NCBI GenBank assembly: GCA_002238865.1
Contig: MPNE01000005.1
Location: forward strand, 121,699-185,698
DNA from: Gemmatimonadetes bacterium bin94
GTDB lineage: Bacteria; Gemmatimonadota; Gemmatimonadetes; Longimicrobiales; Gaopeijiaceae
DNA: 64,000 nt
Reading direction: 5' to 3'
A program made the translations under genes and the position numbers. The notes below the pieces were generated by a model. It was not told the origin of the DNA. It saw nothing but the letters and a program-made list of their open reading frames with translations, and made no database searches. The number at the start of each line of letters is the position of its first letter. Within the stretch, counting starts at the first letter, position 1. This document shows, piece by piece, positions 43,629-53,251 of this stretch.

Positions 43629-45041
43629 ATGCAATTCATCACCGGCACACACATTCCCCGCAGAACCTTCCTTCGCGGCCTGGGCGCCACCGCGGCGCTG
43701 CCGCTCCTCGACGCCATGATTCCGGCCGGGCGCCTGCGCGCGGACACCGCGGCGGTGTCGGGACCGACGCGTCTCGTATGCATCGAGGAGGTGCATGGAC
43801 TGCCGGGGTGCAACGAATGGGGGGCCACGAAGCACCTGTTCGCCCCCTCGACGACGGGGAAGGACTTCGAAATCCTGCCGGAGAGCGCGCTGTCGTCGCT
43901 GAGCCCCTTCCAGGAACACCTGACCATCGTCAGCAACACCGACGTGCGCATGGCGGAGGCATTCACGACGCCCGAGATCGGTGGCGACCACTTCCGCTCC
44001 AGCGCGGTCTTCCTCACCCAGGCCCATCCGAAACAGACGCAGGGCTCCGACATCTACGTGGGCACGTCGCTCGACCAGCTGTACGCTCAGCGCTTCGGCC
44101 AGGACACGCCGCTCCCCTCCATGCAGTTCTGCATCGAGAACCTCGACCAGGCGGGCGGCTGCACCTACAACTACTCCTGCGCCTACACCGATACCATCAG
44201 CTGGGCGTCCCCCAACGAACCGCTGCCCATGATCCGCGACCCGCGCGTCGCCTTCGACATGCTCTTCGGGGCCGGCGGCACGCCGGAGGAACGGGCCGCG
44301 CGCCGCGCTTCGCGCAGGAGCATTCTGGACTGGATGGCCGGGGAGATCGCGTCGCTGAAGCGGGAGTTGGGGGCGGTGGACCGCGTCCGCATGGACCGCT
44401 ACCTGGAGAACGTGCGCGAGATCGAGCGGCGTATCGCCGCCGTCGAGTCCCGCAACACCGGCGGCGAGGAGCGGGAGCTGCCGGAGGCGCCCGCGGGCGT
44501 GCCCGATTCCTTCTCCGAGCACATGAGACTCATGTTCGACCTGCAGGTGCTCGCCCTCGAGACGAACATGACCCGGGTCATCTCCTTCAAGACGGGCCGT
44601 GACGCGGACAACCGCGTCTTCCCCGAGAGCGGCTCCGACCGGCCCTTCCACCCGGCGTCCCACCACGGCAGCAGGGAAGATGGGATCCTCGAGTTCAACA
44701 AGATCTGCCAGTACAGGGTGGGTCAGCTCCCATACTTCCTGGAGAAGCTCCAGGAGAGCATGGAGGGCGACGAGAGCCTGCTCGACAAGACGATGATCAT
44801 GTGGGGCTCGCCGATGGCTGACTCGAACCTGCACAACCACCGCCGCTGTCCCCTGATCCTGCTGGGTGGGGCGGACGGCCATCTGGAGGGCAACCTCCAC
44901 CTGAAGGCGCCGGACGGAACACCGATGGCGAACGCCATGCTGGCGGCGCTCAACTCGCTGGGCATGGACATGCAGAACTTTGGCGACAGCACGGGCGAAT
45001 TCGCGCTGATGCCGGGGTCTTCGGCGGCGACGCAGGGGTGA
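43629..45041 (+). CDS. Tat-exported DUF1552-family protein
   Basis: A 470-residue protein. The N-terminus carries a twin-arginine signal (IPRRTFLRGLGATAALPLLDAM). The remainder shows the DUF1552 layout: a LVCIEEVHG-like start, GSDIYVGTSLDQLYAQ, NYSCAYTDTISWAS, HPASHHG and MIMWGSPMADSNLHNHRRCP-type segments. The last region resembles the DUF1501/sulfatase-like alkaline-phosphatase fold, with Asp and His that could bind metals. It has no known activity. The Tat signal suggests it folds with a cofactor before export. It lies 12 nt after the DUF1592 cytochrome gene and its stop overlaps a GTG that could start the ankyrin gene. Confidence 0.88.
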   Translation: MQFITGTHIPRRTFLRGLGATAALPLLDAMIPAGRLRADTAAVSGPTRLVCIEEVHGLPGCNEWGATKHLFAPSTTGKDFEILPESALSSLSPFQEHLTIVSNTDVRMAEAFTTPEIGGDHFRSSAVFLTQAHPKQTQGSDIYVGTSLDQLYAQRFGQDTPLPSMQFCIENLDQAGGCTYNYSCAYTDTISWASPNEPLPMIRDPRVAFDMLFGAGGTPEERAARRASRRSILDWMAGEIASLKRELGAVDRVRMDRYLENVREIERRIAAVESRNTGGEERELPEAPAGVPDSFSEHMRLMFDLQVLALETNMTRVISFKTGRDADNRVFPESGSDRPFHPASHHGSREDGILEFNKICQYRVGQLPYFLEKLQESMEGDESLLDKTMIMWGSPMADSNLHNHRRCPLILLGGADGHLEGNLHLKAPDGTPMANAMLAALNSLGMDMQNFGDSTGEFALMPGSSAATQG

Positions 45042-45043
45042 CC

Positions 45044-47053
45044 ATGACGCGCGCTACACTGCTGGCCGGGGCCGCCGTGCTGACGCTTACGGGGGCGATG
45101 CCGGGTAGCGATTCGGACTTGCCGGGTGACGGGTGGGCCTTGCCCGGCCCCGAATCCCCCGTGGCCGACGCGGCGATGCGGGGAGACCGCGTCGCGGTGC
45201 GGGAGCTTCTCGCGGACGGCGCCGACGTGAACGCGGCCCAGGGCGACGGGATGACCGCGTTGCACTGGGCCGCCGAGCACGGAGACGTGGAGTTGGCGCG
45301 GATGCTCCTCCATGCCGGGGCCGCGGTGGCGCCGGCGACGCGGATCGGGTCCTATGCACCGCTCCACATCGCGGCGCGGAACGGCCACACATCGCTGGCG
45401 GTGCTCCTTCTGGAGGCCGGCGGCGACGCCACGGCGGCCGCGCCCGGGACGGGGACCACGCCGCTCCACCTCGCTGCCGGCGCGGGGGTGGCGGAGCTGG
45501 CCGTGGCGCTGATCGAGCGCGGAGCCGACGTCGACGGGCGCGAAGCCGGGTGGGGTCAGACCCCGCTGATGTTCGCGGCCTCCATGAACCGCGTGGACGC
45601 GATCCGCGCGCTCCTGGACGCGGGTGCGGATCCCGACATCACGAGCAGGGTGGAAGACCTGGTCGTTCTGTCGGCTCTCGACCAGCTGGCGAACAGGCGC
45701 CGCAGCGACGCGATCAAGGCGCTGACGGCGGACGGTGCCCGAAGCCCCAGCGCCGGCGAGTTCCAGGCCGCCGTGCGGGCGGCCCGCGCGGTCTATGCCG
45801 AGGGACTTCCCGACGACGAAGAGGAGGAGGAGGACGACTTCCGTCCCCGGCGGATCACCGCCAAGGGCGGTCTGACGGCCCTACTGCACGCGGTTCGCCA
45901 GGGCCACCGGGAGGCGGCCGCAGCATTGCTGGACGGTGGTGCCGACATCGACCTGCCCAGCGCCAGCGACGGTACCAGCCCCCTTCTCATGGCGACGATC
46001 AACGGCCAATTCGACCTGGCACTCGCGCTGATCGAGCGGGGCGCCGATCCCTCCATCGCCTCTCTGCTGAACGGCGCTACCCCGCTCTGGGCCGCGGTGA
46101 ACGCCCGCTGGCAGCCCCGCACCCGCTACCCGCAGCCCCAGGAGATGGGCCTCCAGGCGGCCACCTATCTGGACGTGATGGAAGCGCTCCTGGAGGCGGG
46201 CGCGGATCCGGATGTGCGACTGACGCTCCACCCCTGGTACATGGAGTACAGTGGGTGCGGCAACCGTAACTGCGGCCTCGTCGACACCGAGGGCGCGACT
46301 GCATTCTGGCGGGCCGCCTACGCGACCGACGTGGCGGCGATGCGGCTTCTCGCCGCCTACGGGGCCGACCCCGATATCGCCACCAAGGCGCCTCCGCAGA
46401 GGCGCCGCCTTTCACCGGACGAATCGCTCCGGCAGCAGAACCGGAGGCAGCTCGCGTCGGACTCGACCTATTGGGAGCTGGTGGACTCCGCTCAGGTGGC
46501 CCTCATGCAGTCGGTGCGCGACGAGCTGCCGTCCGACATGCAGGACGACTTCCCGGACGACCGTCTGGACGATCCCGACGAGACCGTCCGCCGGGAGCTG
46601 GTCCGCGCATCCGAGGTGGGTGACTCCCTGCGGGCGCTCGAGCCGGACGCGTCCGGACTTCCGCCCGTCGACGTCGGGGGCCCGGGTGTGTGGCCGATCC
46701 ATGCCTCGTCGGGTGTCGGCTACGGCGAGGGGTTCGCCGGCAACGCCCACCGCCATGCACCCGACGGTTGGCTCCCGGCCGTCCGCTACCTCGTGGAAGA
46801 ACTGGGCGCGGACGTCAACGCCCGGGACCACAATGGCTATAACGCGCTGCACCATGCGGCCGCCCGCGGGGACCACGGACTCATCATCTACCTGGTGGAG
46901 CAGGGCGCGGACATCAGGGCCATCAGCCGGCGCGGACAGACGGTGGCGGACCTGGCCAACGGACCGGTCCAACGGGTCTCTCCGCTCCCCGCGACGGTCG
47001 TGCTGCTGGAGAAGCTGGGGTCGTCGAACAGCCACCGTTGCCTGACCTGCTGA
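45044..47053 (+). CDS. Exported ankyrin-repeat protein
   Basis: I took the ATG at 45044 (669 residues); the GTG at 45038, overlapping the previous stop, is equally possible. A signal peptide (TLLAGAAVLTLTGAMPG) is followed by ankyrin repeats at about residues 45-230, 275-430 and 575-635, with typical GMTALHWAAEHGDVELARMLL and GYNALHHAAARGDHGLIIYL units. Insertions include an acidic run of Asp and Glu near residue 265 and a CGNRNC pair. The C-terminus ends HRCLTC. As third gene of the DUF1592-DUF1552 operon it probably provides a periplasmic protein-binding scaffold. This is inferred from context; ankyrin repeats alone give no substrate. Confidence 0.82.
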   Translation: MTRATLLAGAAVLTLTGAMPGSDSDLPGDGWALPGPESPVADAAMRGDRVAVRELLADGADVNAAQGDGMTALHWAAEHGDVELARMLLHAGAAVAPATRIGSYAPLHIAARNGHTSLAVLLLEAGGDATAAAPGTGTTPLHLAAGAGVAELAVALIERGADVDGREAGWGQTPLMFAASMNRVDAIRALLDAGADPDITSRVEDLVVLSALDQLANRRRSDAIKALTADGARSPSAGEFQAAVRAARAVYAEGLPDDEEEEEDDFRPRRITAKGGLTALLHAVRQGHREAAAALLDGGADIDLPSASDGTSPLLMATINGQFDLALALIERGADPSIASLLNGATPLWAAVNARWQPRTRYPQPQEMGLQAATYLDVMEALLEAGADPDVRLTLHPWYMEYSGCGNRNCGLVDTEGATAFWRAAYATDVAAMRLLAAYGADPDIATKAPPQRRRLSPDESLRQQNRRQLASDSTYWELVDSAQVALMQSVRDELPSDMQDDFPDDRLDDPDETVRRELVRASEVGDSLRALEPDASGLPPVDVGGPGVWPIHASSGVGYGEGFAGNAHRHAPDGWLPAVRYLVEELGADVNARDHNGYNALHHAAARGDHGLIIYLVEQGADIRAISRRGQTVADLANGPVQRVSPLPATVVLLEKLGSSNSHRCLTC

Positions 47054-47066
47054 CGCCCGTCCTCCC

Positions 47067-49409
47067 CTAGCTCACGGGTCTGCTCCGCGCGCCGAGCGAG
47101 TACTCGGGCGGCTCCACGCCCAACAGGTGCCGCACGAAATAGTCCCACCTGCGCCTCATCATGTACGGCTCGTTGCCGAATCCGTGGCCCCGGTTGGGCA
47201 TCATGATCAGATCGAAGTCCTTGTCCGCCGCGATCAGCGCGTCCGCCACGAGCAGCGTGTTGTAAAGGGGCACGTTGGTGTCCATGGTGCCGTGGGCCAG
47301 CAGCAGCTTGCCCTGCAGATTCCCGGCGATGAGCTGGTTGGCCTGGTTGTCGTAGTTGGTGGTTCCGTCCGGATAGGTTTCGAGCAGACCCTGCCACTTC
47401 TCGCCCCAGTCGTCCTCGTAGTTGCGGTTGTCGTGGTTGCCGGCCTGCGACACCGCCACCTTGTAGAAGTCCGGGTAGCGCAGGATACCGGCCGTACTGG
47501 CGAACCCTCCCCCCGAGTGCCCCCAGATCCCCACGCGGTCGAGGTCCATCCACGAGTGGCGGGCACCGAGCTGCCGCACCATGCCCACCTGATCGGGCAG
47601 CCCGTTGTCGCCCATGTTTCCGTAGTACGCGTCGTGGTACTCCTTGGAGCGCCCGGGCGTGCCCATGGCGTCGACCTCCACGACGACGAACCCCAACTCG
47701 GCGATCGATTGCTTGTCACCGCGTGAGGCGCGGAATGAACGCGAGCCAACGCTGCCGGACTGGGGTCCCGGATACAGGTAGTTGACGACCGGATACGAAC
47801 GTGACGGATCGAAGCCGGTGGGCTTGTACAGGAGGCCGTACAGATCGGTCTCGCCGTCCCGCGCCTTGACGGTGAAGGGCTCGGGCGGCTGCCAGCCGCT
47901 GTCCACAAGGCGCGAGATGTCGGCGCGCTCCAGCTCCATGACCACCTCGCCGTCCAGGTCGCGCAGCACCGTGACCGGGGGGACGGTGGGGGTTGAGTAG
48001 CTGTCGACGAAGTAGTCCCCCGACGGGGACAGGGTGACGGTGTGGTCGGCGCTGTCGGGTGTGAGGAGCACGAGCCCCGTGCCGTCCATGCCGATCCGGT
48101 AGAGGTACTGGAAGTAGGGGTCGCCGGGCTCGCGTCCGGTGCCGGTGAAGTAGAGTTCCCGGCCGTCTTCATCCACCCGCAACAGCTGACGCACGTTCCA
48201 GTCTCCGGTGGTGATCCGGTCCAGGAGCTGGCCGGAGGTCAGGTCATGGCGGTAGAGGTGCCCCCAATTATGCCGTTTGGAAAACCAGATGACCTCGTTG
48301 GATTCCTTCAGAACCCGCCAGTTGACCCTGCCCGAGCCCGACTCGAAGAAGTTCTCCTCGGTTTCCTCGAGTACGTCGCGCACGGCCCCCGTTTCGGGGT
48401 CCGCCACCCGCAGCTCCGCGTGCTTGTGGTCGCGAGAGTTCGATACAAAGGCGAGCTGGTTGCCGTCGGCGCTCCATTCGGCGTCCAGGAGCACGCCGCC
48501 CGGCCCGGCCACGTGATCCGTGATCGAGGAACGATGCGGGTCCGGGGGCATCTGCAGCCGCACCACCCGTGGCCCGTCCAGGTGGATGACCACCCGGCTG
48601 ATGCGGAAGATCAGGCTATCGCCCGGCAGCGGGTACTTCCACGACGCCAGTTCGGGGTGCCCCACGTTGGTCGTGGCCATGTGCATCTCGCCCACGCCGC
48701 GGCCGTCGTGCTGGAAGGTCGCGATCATGTCCGACCCCGGCGACCAGAGCAGCACCGGCGAGTCGCGCTTGACCCAGCCCGCATTGTTGGTCGCGTAGCC
48801 GTAGTCCCGGACGCCGTCGGTGGTGAGCGCGGCCTCGGCGCCGTCGGCCAGATCGCGCACCCAGAGGTTGTGGTCCCGGATGAAGGCGGCCTTCGTCCCG
48901 TCGGGCGAAACGATCGCGTTCGGGTCCGTTTCGCGCGGAGACGGCGCCGGGGCGCAGCTGTACGCCCCGAGGTCGCAGCGCAGGTGCGCGTCGTCGACGC
49001 GGACCGTGACGGCGTCCCCGGAGGGATCCGGCTCGAAGGCTCGGAAGGGAAGTTCCAGGGGTTGATAGGTGGTGCCGGTGGCCGCGCCCAGGGCGGTGGA
49101 CAGGCGCTCGTGATCGAAGGCGCGCGTGCGCGTGACGGTGGTGGGGTCCACCAGTACGAACTCGCTGCCGCCGGGTACGGTGTTGCGGTACCAGAAGCGG
49201 TCGCCGGAAAGCCAAACGGGCTGGACGGACGCGCCGAAGACGAGCGGCGCGGTTTCCCTGGCCAGGAACGACTCCGCTCGCGCATAGTCCTCGGCCGTGA
49301 CGGTGACGGCCGGCTGCTGGGCGGGGAGTGGGCCGGGGGCTGGGAGGAGCGCGGCGGCCGCGGCGAGGGCGAGTGCCTGGAGGTGAAGAATGGTTGTTCT
49401 GATGCGCAT
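47067..49409 (-). CDS. Exported dipeptidyl-peptidase IV-like S9 peptidase
   Basis: The ATG at 49409 (MRIRTTILHLQALALAAAAA) opens a signal peptide and gives 780 residues; the frame stays open upstream but only as the antisense of the next gene. The N-terminal DPPIV beta-propeller (about 40-500) shows VSPDGTKAAFIRDHNLWV and LLWSPGSDMIATF. The C-terminal hydrolase has the nucleophile in WGHSGGGF (near residue 631), the acid in GTMDTNVP (near 710) and the base in NRGHGFG (near 743). The usual GWSYGG is GHSGGG, an accepted variant. Likely releases dipeptides from peptide N-termini in the periplasm. Confidence 0.88.
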   Translation of the reverse strand: MRIRTTILHLQALALAAAAALLPAPGPLPAQQPAVTVTAEDYARAESFLARETAPLVFGASVQPVWLSGDRFWYRNTVPGGSEFVLVDPTTVTRTRAFDHERLSTALGAATGTTYQPLELPFRAFEPDPSGDAVTVRVDDAHLRCDLGAYSCAPAPSPRETDPNAIVSPDGTKAAFIRDHNLWVRDLADGAEAALTTDGVRDYGYATNNAGWVKRDSPVLLWSPGSDMIATFQHDGRGVGEMHMATTNVGHPELASWKYPLPGDSLIFRISRVVIHLDGPRVVRLQMPPDPHRSSITDHVAGPGGVLLDAEWSADGNQLAFVSNSRDHKHAELRVADPETGAVRDVLEETEENFFESGSGRVNWRVLKESNEVIWFSKRHNWGHLYRHDLTSGQLLDRITTGDWNVRQLLRVDEDGRELYFTGTGREPGDPYFQYLYRIGMDGTGLVLLTPDSADHTVTLSPSGDYFVDSYSTPTVPPVTVLRDLDGEVVMELERADISRLVDSGWQPPEPFTVKARDGETDLYGLLYKPTGFDPSRSYPVVNYLYPGPQSGSVGSRSFRASRGDKQSIAELGFVVVEVDAMGTPGRSKEYHDAYYGNMGDNGLPDQVGMVRQLGARHSWMDLDRVGIWGHSGGGFASTAGILRYPDFYKVAVSQAGNHDNRNYEDDWGEKWQGLLETYPDGTTNYDNQANQLIAGNLQGKLLLAHGTMDTNVPLYNTLLVADALIAADKDFDLIMMPNRGHGFGNEPYMMRRRWDYFVRHLLGVEPPEYSLGARSRPVS

Positions 49410-49544
49410 GGTCTGCCGTGTGGTGGGGGGGGCGTGGCGGTACTGCCATTCAGGGTATCCGAAGCCGTGGCCGGGGGGAATCCCGTGTTTGCCCGCACAG
49501 GCGCCATCGCTCACCCGTTGGGAAGGATGCATTATCATTTCCTC

Positions 49545-50750
49545 ATGAAGCCACCCCCCCGCCTCCGCACCGCCGCCGTCCACGCGGGCGAGTCCCCGGA
49601 CCCCGCCACCGGGGCTTCGGCCCCCAACCTGGTCATGTCCTCCACCTTCGTCACCCGGGGCGCGACCGGCTTCTCCGCCCACGACCTGGACGACGCGTCC
49701 GGCTTCCTCTACACCCGCTGGTCGAACCCGACCGTGGCCCAGCTCGAAGCGAAGCTCTGCGCGCTGGAAGGGGCCGAGGCCTGTCTCTGCTTCGGTTCCG
49801 GGATGGCGGCCGCGGCGGGGGTCCTTCTCTCCCTCCTGAGCGCCGGCGACCACATCGTCATGAGCGACACCAACTACGCGGGGGTCGCCGAGCTTGGCCG
49901 CGACACCCTGCCCAGGCTCGGGATCGAAGTCTCCTTCGCGGACACCTCCGATCCGGCCAACGTCGAAGCGGCGCTCCGCCCGAACACGAAGCTGATCTGG
50001 CTGGAGACCCCCGCCAACCCGATTGTGCGGCTCACCGACCTGGAGGCGATCGCCCGGATCGCCGCAGCGCAACCGGGCGTTCGCGTTGCCGTCGACTCCA
50101 CCTTCGCCACACCCGTCGCCACCCGCCCCCTGGAACTCGGCGCGCACTACGTCATGCATTCGCTGACCAAGTACATCGGCGGCCATGGCGATGCGGTGGG
50201 TGGGGCGGTGCTCGGCAGCAGGGAAGACATTGCCGCGCTGCGAGTCGAGGCCGCCGTTCACTACGGCGGCGTGCTGTCGCCCTTCAACGCCTGGCTGATC
50301 ATGCGGGGCGCGGCCACCCTCCCGATCCGCATGAAGGCACACGAGGAGAACGCGCTCGCGGTCGCGCGCTTCCTGGAGGACCACCCGCGCGTCACTCGGG
50401 TAGTCTACCCGGGCCTGGCGTCGCACCCGCAGCACGAACTCGCCCGCCGCCAGATGGCGAACTTCTCGGGCATGCTCACCTTCCGGTCGGCCGACGGGGC
50501 CGAGCTCGCCGAGCGGATGGCACGGGAGCTTCGGGTGATTCACTACGCGGTCTCGCTGGGGCATCACCGCAGCCTCGTCTTCTGGATGGACACGCCGTCG
50601 CTGATGGAAAGCTCGTTCCGCCTCGAGGGAGCGCAGCTGGAGAGTTACCGCGCCTACGCGGGCGACGGGATCTTCCGCATGTCGGTCGGGCTTGAGGACG
50701 CCGGCGACCTGTGCGCAGATCTGGCACGGGTGCTCGCGGCGCCCGAGTAG
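49545..50750 (+). CDS. Cys/Met metabolism PLP-dependent enzyme (cystathionine gamma-synthase family)
   Basis: The ATG at 49545 gives 401 residues (MKPPPRLRTAAVHAGE); an ATG at 49527 adds six residues but would have GGAAGG directly against it. The fold is clear from FLYTRWSNPT, the CFGSGMAA motif, VAVDSTFATP (PLP Asp), the Schiff-base Lys in HSLTKYIGGHGD (near residue 205) and the C-terminal RMSVGLEDAGDL. Members make or break C-S bonds: cystathionine gamma-synthase, gamma-lyase, methionine gamma-lyase and O-acylhomoserine sulfhydrylase are not separable here. The Met/Cys residue that marks gamma-lyases cannot be placed by eye. Divergent from the DPP4-like gene. Confidence 0.85.
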   Translation: MKPPPRLRTAAVHAGESPDPATGASAPNLVMSSTFVTRGATGFSAHDLDDASGFLYTRWSNPTVAQLEAKLCALEGAEACLCFGSGMAAAAGVLLSLLSAGDHIVMSDTNYAGVAELGRDTLPRLGIEVSFADTSDPANVEAALRPNTKLIWLETPANPIVRLTDLEAIARIAAAQPGVRVAVDSTFATPVATRPLELGAHYVMHSLTKYIGGHGDAVGGAVLGSREDIAALRVEAAVHYGGVLSPFNAWLIMRGAATLPIRMKAHEENALAVARFLEDHPRVTRVVYPGLASHPQHELARRQMANFSGMLTFRSADGAELAERMARELRVIHYAVSLGHHRSLVFWMDTPSLMESSFRLEGAQLESYRAYAGDGIFRMSVGLEDAGDLCADLARVLAAPE

Positions 50751-50836
50751 CCTCGCGTCCGGGCTCTGTCGCCCCCGCTCCCGGTTTCCCATACTTGAAG
50801 GCGCTGTCGCACCACGTCTTCCAGGAAACGAGGCAC

Positions 50837-53251
50837 ATGATGAACCATTCCGGCTTCCGGCTCCCGACCCTCCTTCCGGCCGCCGCGGCGCTCGCAACCG
50901 CCGCCGTGGCACTGACCCTCGCCCCACTCGTCTCGCCACGCCCTGACCTGAGTGCCCAGGGCTTCGGGAACAGCATCGCGGTGGTCAACGATCACGTGCT
51001 GATCGGCGAGGCGTCGAACGCCACGCTGCCCGGCATCGTCTACGTGTATGGCCTGAGCGGCGGCGGCTGGATCGAGACCGGGCGACTCGGCGTGTCGGAG
51101 ATCAACGACGCGCCCGACGGCTTTGGACGTTCCCTTGACGGCGACGGCGATCTGGCCATCGTCGGCGCGCCGGACCTCGAAAACGGCCAGGGGGCGGTGC
51201 TGGTCTACCGCGACCAGGGGCAAGGTGAATGGAGCGACCCGGTCTGGCTTACCCCCGCCACCCGGGTCGAAGACGCGCGGTTCGGTGCCGCCGTTGCCAT
51301 CAGCGGTCAGGTGGCCCTCATCTCCGCCCCGGGGGAGGACGACGGCGCCGGAGCCGTCTACACCTTCACATGGGACGGCACCACGTGGCACCAGCGCACC
51401 CGAGCCGTGTCGGCCGGAAGTGGACAGGGATTCGGCGCCACCCTCGCCCTGGACGGAACCGCGGCGCTGGTGGCTTCCGCCCAGGCCCGTGAAACCACGG
51501 CCGACGTGTTTGCGGCCCGTGTCGATCCGGCGTCCGGCCAGCTCGGCGCGTGGAGCGCCCTGTCTCCCGATTCCGACCTGGGTGAACGGAGTCTCTTCGG
51601 ACTCGCTGTCGCGGTGGGTGGGTCCCTCGCGCTGGTGGGCGCGCCCGGCACCGACGAAATGGCCGGCAAGGTTTTCCTCTTCGAGCGCGACGACGCCATG
51701 GGCACATGGACCCCGGCGGGCGCACTCTCGGCCTTCGACGCAGCGCCCCGGTCGCAGTTCGGCTCCGCGATCGGCTTCGACGACGGCGATGTCCGGATCG
51801 GCGCCCCCGGCGCCAACGGCGGTATGGGCGGCCTGTATCACTTCACGCGGGGCGGGGAGGGGGGCTGGACGCGCGTGGTGCGGTCCGGACGGGACGACCT
51901 GGGTGAGCGCGCCTCCTTCGGCAGTGCCCTGGCGCTTGCCGGCGACATTTCGGTGACAGGGGCCGGCGGCATCGACGGTCGGGCCGGCGGCGCGGTCATC
52001 GCCGAGCGGGGCGCCGGTGCGGAGTGGGGGTCCGGGGACCTGGTCATCGGGGACCACCGGGGCCTACCGGCCATCGTGGGTCTGGACGACGAGATCCCCT
52101 GCGTCGAGAACGCCGCGGCCGGCTACGAGTGCGACAACGTCAACATCATCTCCTTCCTGCCCATCAAGGAGATGGCGGGCGCGCGCGGCGCGCGGCTGAA
52201 CGACGTCTGGGGCTGGACCGACCCGGAGTCGGGGCGCGAGATCGCCATTGTGGGACGGACCGACGGCACCGCGTTCGTGGACCTTACCGATCCGTACAAC
52301 CCCGTCGTGCTCGGCGACCTGCCCAAGACGCCCGGTTCCCGGAGCAGCGTCTGGCGCGACATGAAGGTCTACCGGGACCACGCCTACATCGTCGCCGACG
52401 GAGCGGGGGAGCACGGCGTCCAGGTGTTCGACCTGCGGCGCCTGCGCGAGGTGCGCGGCGAGCCCGTCACCTTCGAGCCGGACTACACCTATCCCGGCAT
52501 CCACAGCGCGCACAACATCGTGGTCAACGAGGACACCGGCTTCGGCTATGCGGTCGGAAGCAGCGGCGGGGGCGAGACCTGCGGCGGCGGGCTGCACATG
52601 CTCGACCTGAGCGAACCGGGAATGCCCGAGTTCGCGGGGTGCTTCTTCGACGGCCAGACGGGGCGGCGCGGCACGGGGTACTCGCACGACGCCCAGTGCG
52701 TGATCTACCACGGCCCCGACGAGGACTACACAGGCCGGGAGATCTGCCTGGGCTCCAACGAGACCGCGCTCAGCATTTCCGACGTGACCGACAAGGCAAA
52801 CCCCGTCGTGATCTCGATGCCGTCCTACCCCGCGGTTGCCTACGCGCACCAGGGGTGGCTCACGGAGGATCACCGCTACTTCTACATGAACGACGAAGGT
52901 GACGAGCCCCAGGGGCTGGTCGAGGGCACCCGGACCCTGGTGTGGGACGTGGTCGACCTCGACGAACCGATCCTGGTCAAGGAGTACATCGCCAGCACAC
53001 CCGACACCGACCACAACCTCTACATCCGCGGCAACCTGATGTACCAGTCGAACTATGGCGCGGGACTCAGGATCCTGGACATAACCAACCCCACCGACCC
53101 CGTCGAGATCGCCTTCTTCGACAACTCCCCGTACGGCGGCGCGTCGTGGAGCAACTACCCGTACTTCGAGAGCGGCGTGGTGGTTATGACGAGCACGGGC
53201 GATGGCCTGTTCATCGTGAGAAACACCGCGAGGAGGAACCTGATTCCGTGA
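50837..53251 (+). CDS. Exported choice-of-anchor B family protein with FG-GAP-like propeller
   Basis: The ATG at 50837 (second ATG adjacent) gives 804 residues with a signal peptide (LLPAAAALATAAVALTLAP). The first half, residues about 45-390, is a series of repeats such as FGRSLDGDGDLAIVGAPDL and FGAAVAISGQVALISAPGE, an FG-GAP/integrin-type propeller. From about residue 410 the choice-of-anchor B region starts (SFLPIKEMAGARGARLNDVWGW), with LVIVD-type beta strands (GTAFVDLTDPYNPVVLGDLP, GVQVFDLRRLREV). Two Cys-containing loops (CVENAAAGYEC, CGGGLHMLD) may form disulfides. The family is exported and of unknown function. The stop overlaps a GTG that starts the next gene. Confidence 0.82.
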   Translation: MMNHSGFRLPTLLPAAAALATAAVALTLAPLVSPRPDLSAQGFGNSIAVVNDHVLIGEASNATLPGIVYVYGLSGGGWIETGRLGVSEINDAPDGFGRSLDGDGDLAIVGAPDLENGQGAVLVYRDQGQGEWSDPVWLTPATRVEDARFGAAVAISGQVALISAPGEDDGAGAVYTFTWDGTTWHQRTRAVSAGSGQGFGATLALDGTAALVASAQARETTADVFAARVDPASGQLGAWSALSPDSDLGERSLFGLAVAVGGSLALVGAPGTDEMAGKVFLFERDDAMGTWTPAGALSAFDAAPRSQFGSAIGFDDGDVRIGAPGANGGMGGLYHFTRGGEGGWTRVVRSGRDDLGERASFGSALALAGDISVTGAGGIDGRAGGAVIAERGAGAEWGSGDLVIGDHRGLPAIVGLDDEIPCVENAAAGYECDNVNIISFLPIKEMAGARGARLNDVWGWTDPESGREIAIVGRTDGTAFVDLTDPYNPVVLGDLPKTPGSRSSVWRDMKVYRDHAYIVADGAGEHGVQVFDLRRLREVRGEPVTFEPDYTYPGIHSAHNIVVNEDTGFGYAVGSSGGGETCGGGLHMLDLSEPGMPEFAGCFFDGQTGRRGTGYSHDAQCVIYHGPDEDYTGREICLGSNETALSISDVTDKANPVVISMPSYPAVAYAHQGWLTEDHRYFYMNDEGDEPQGLVEGTRTLVWDVVDLDEPILVKEYIASTPDTDHNLYIRGNLMYQSNYGAGLRILDITNPTDPVEIAFFDNSPYGGASWSNYPYFESGVVVMTSTGDGLFIVRNTARRNLIP

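Noticed and set aside
48042..49544. N-terminal extension of the Cys/Met PLP enzyme frame
   Set aside because: The frame is open for 500 codons upstream but only as antisense of the DPP4-like peptidase; homology begins at 49545.
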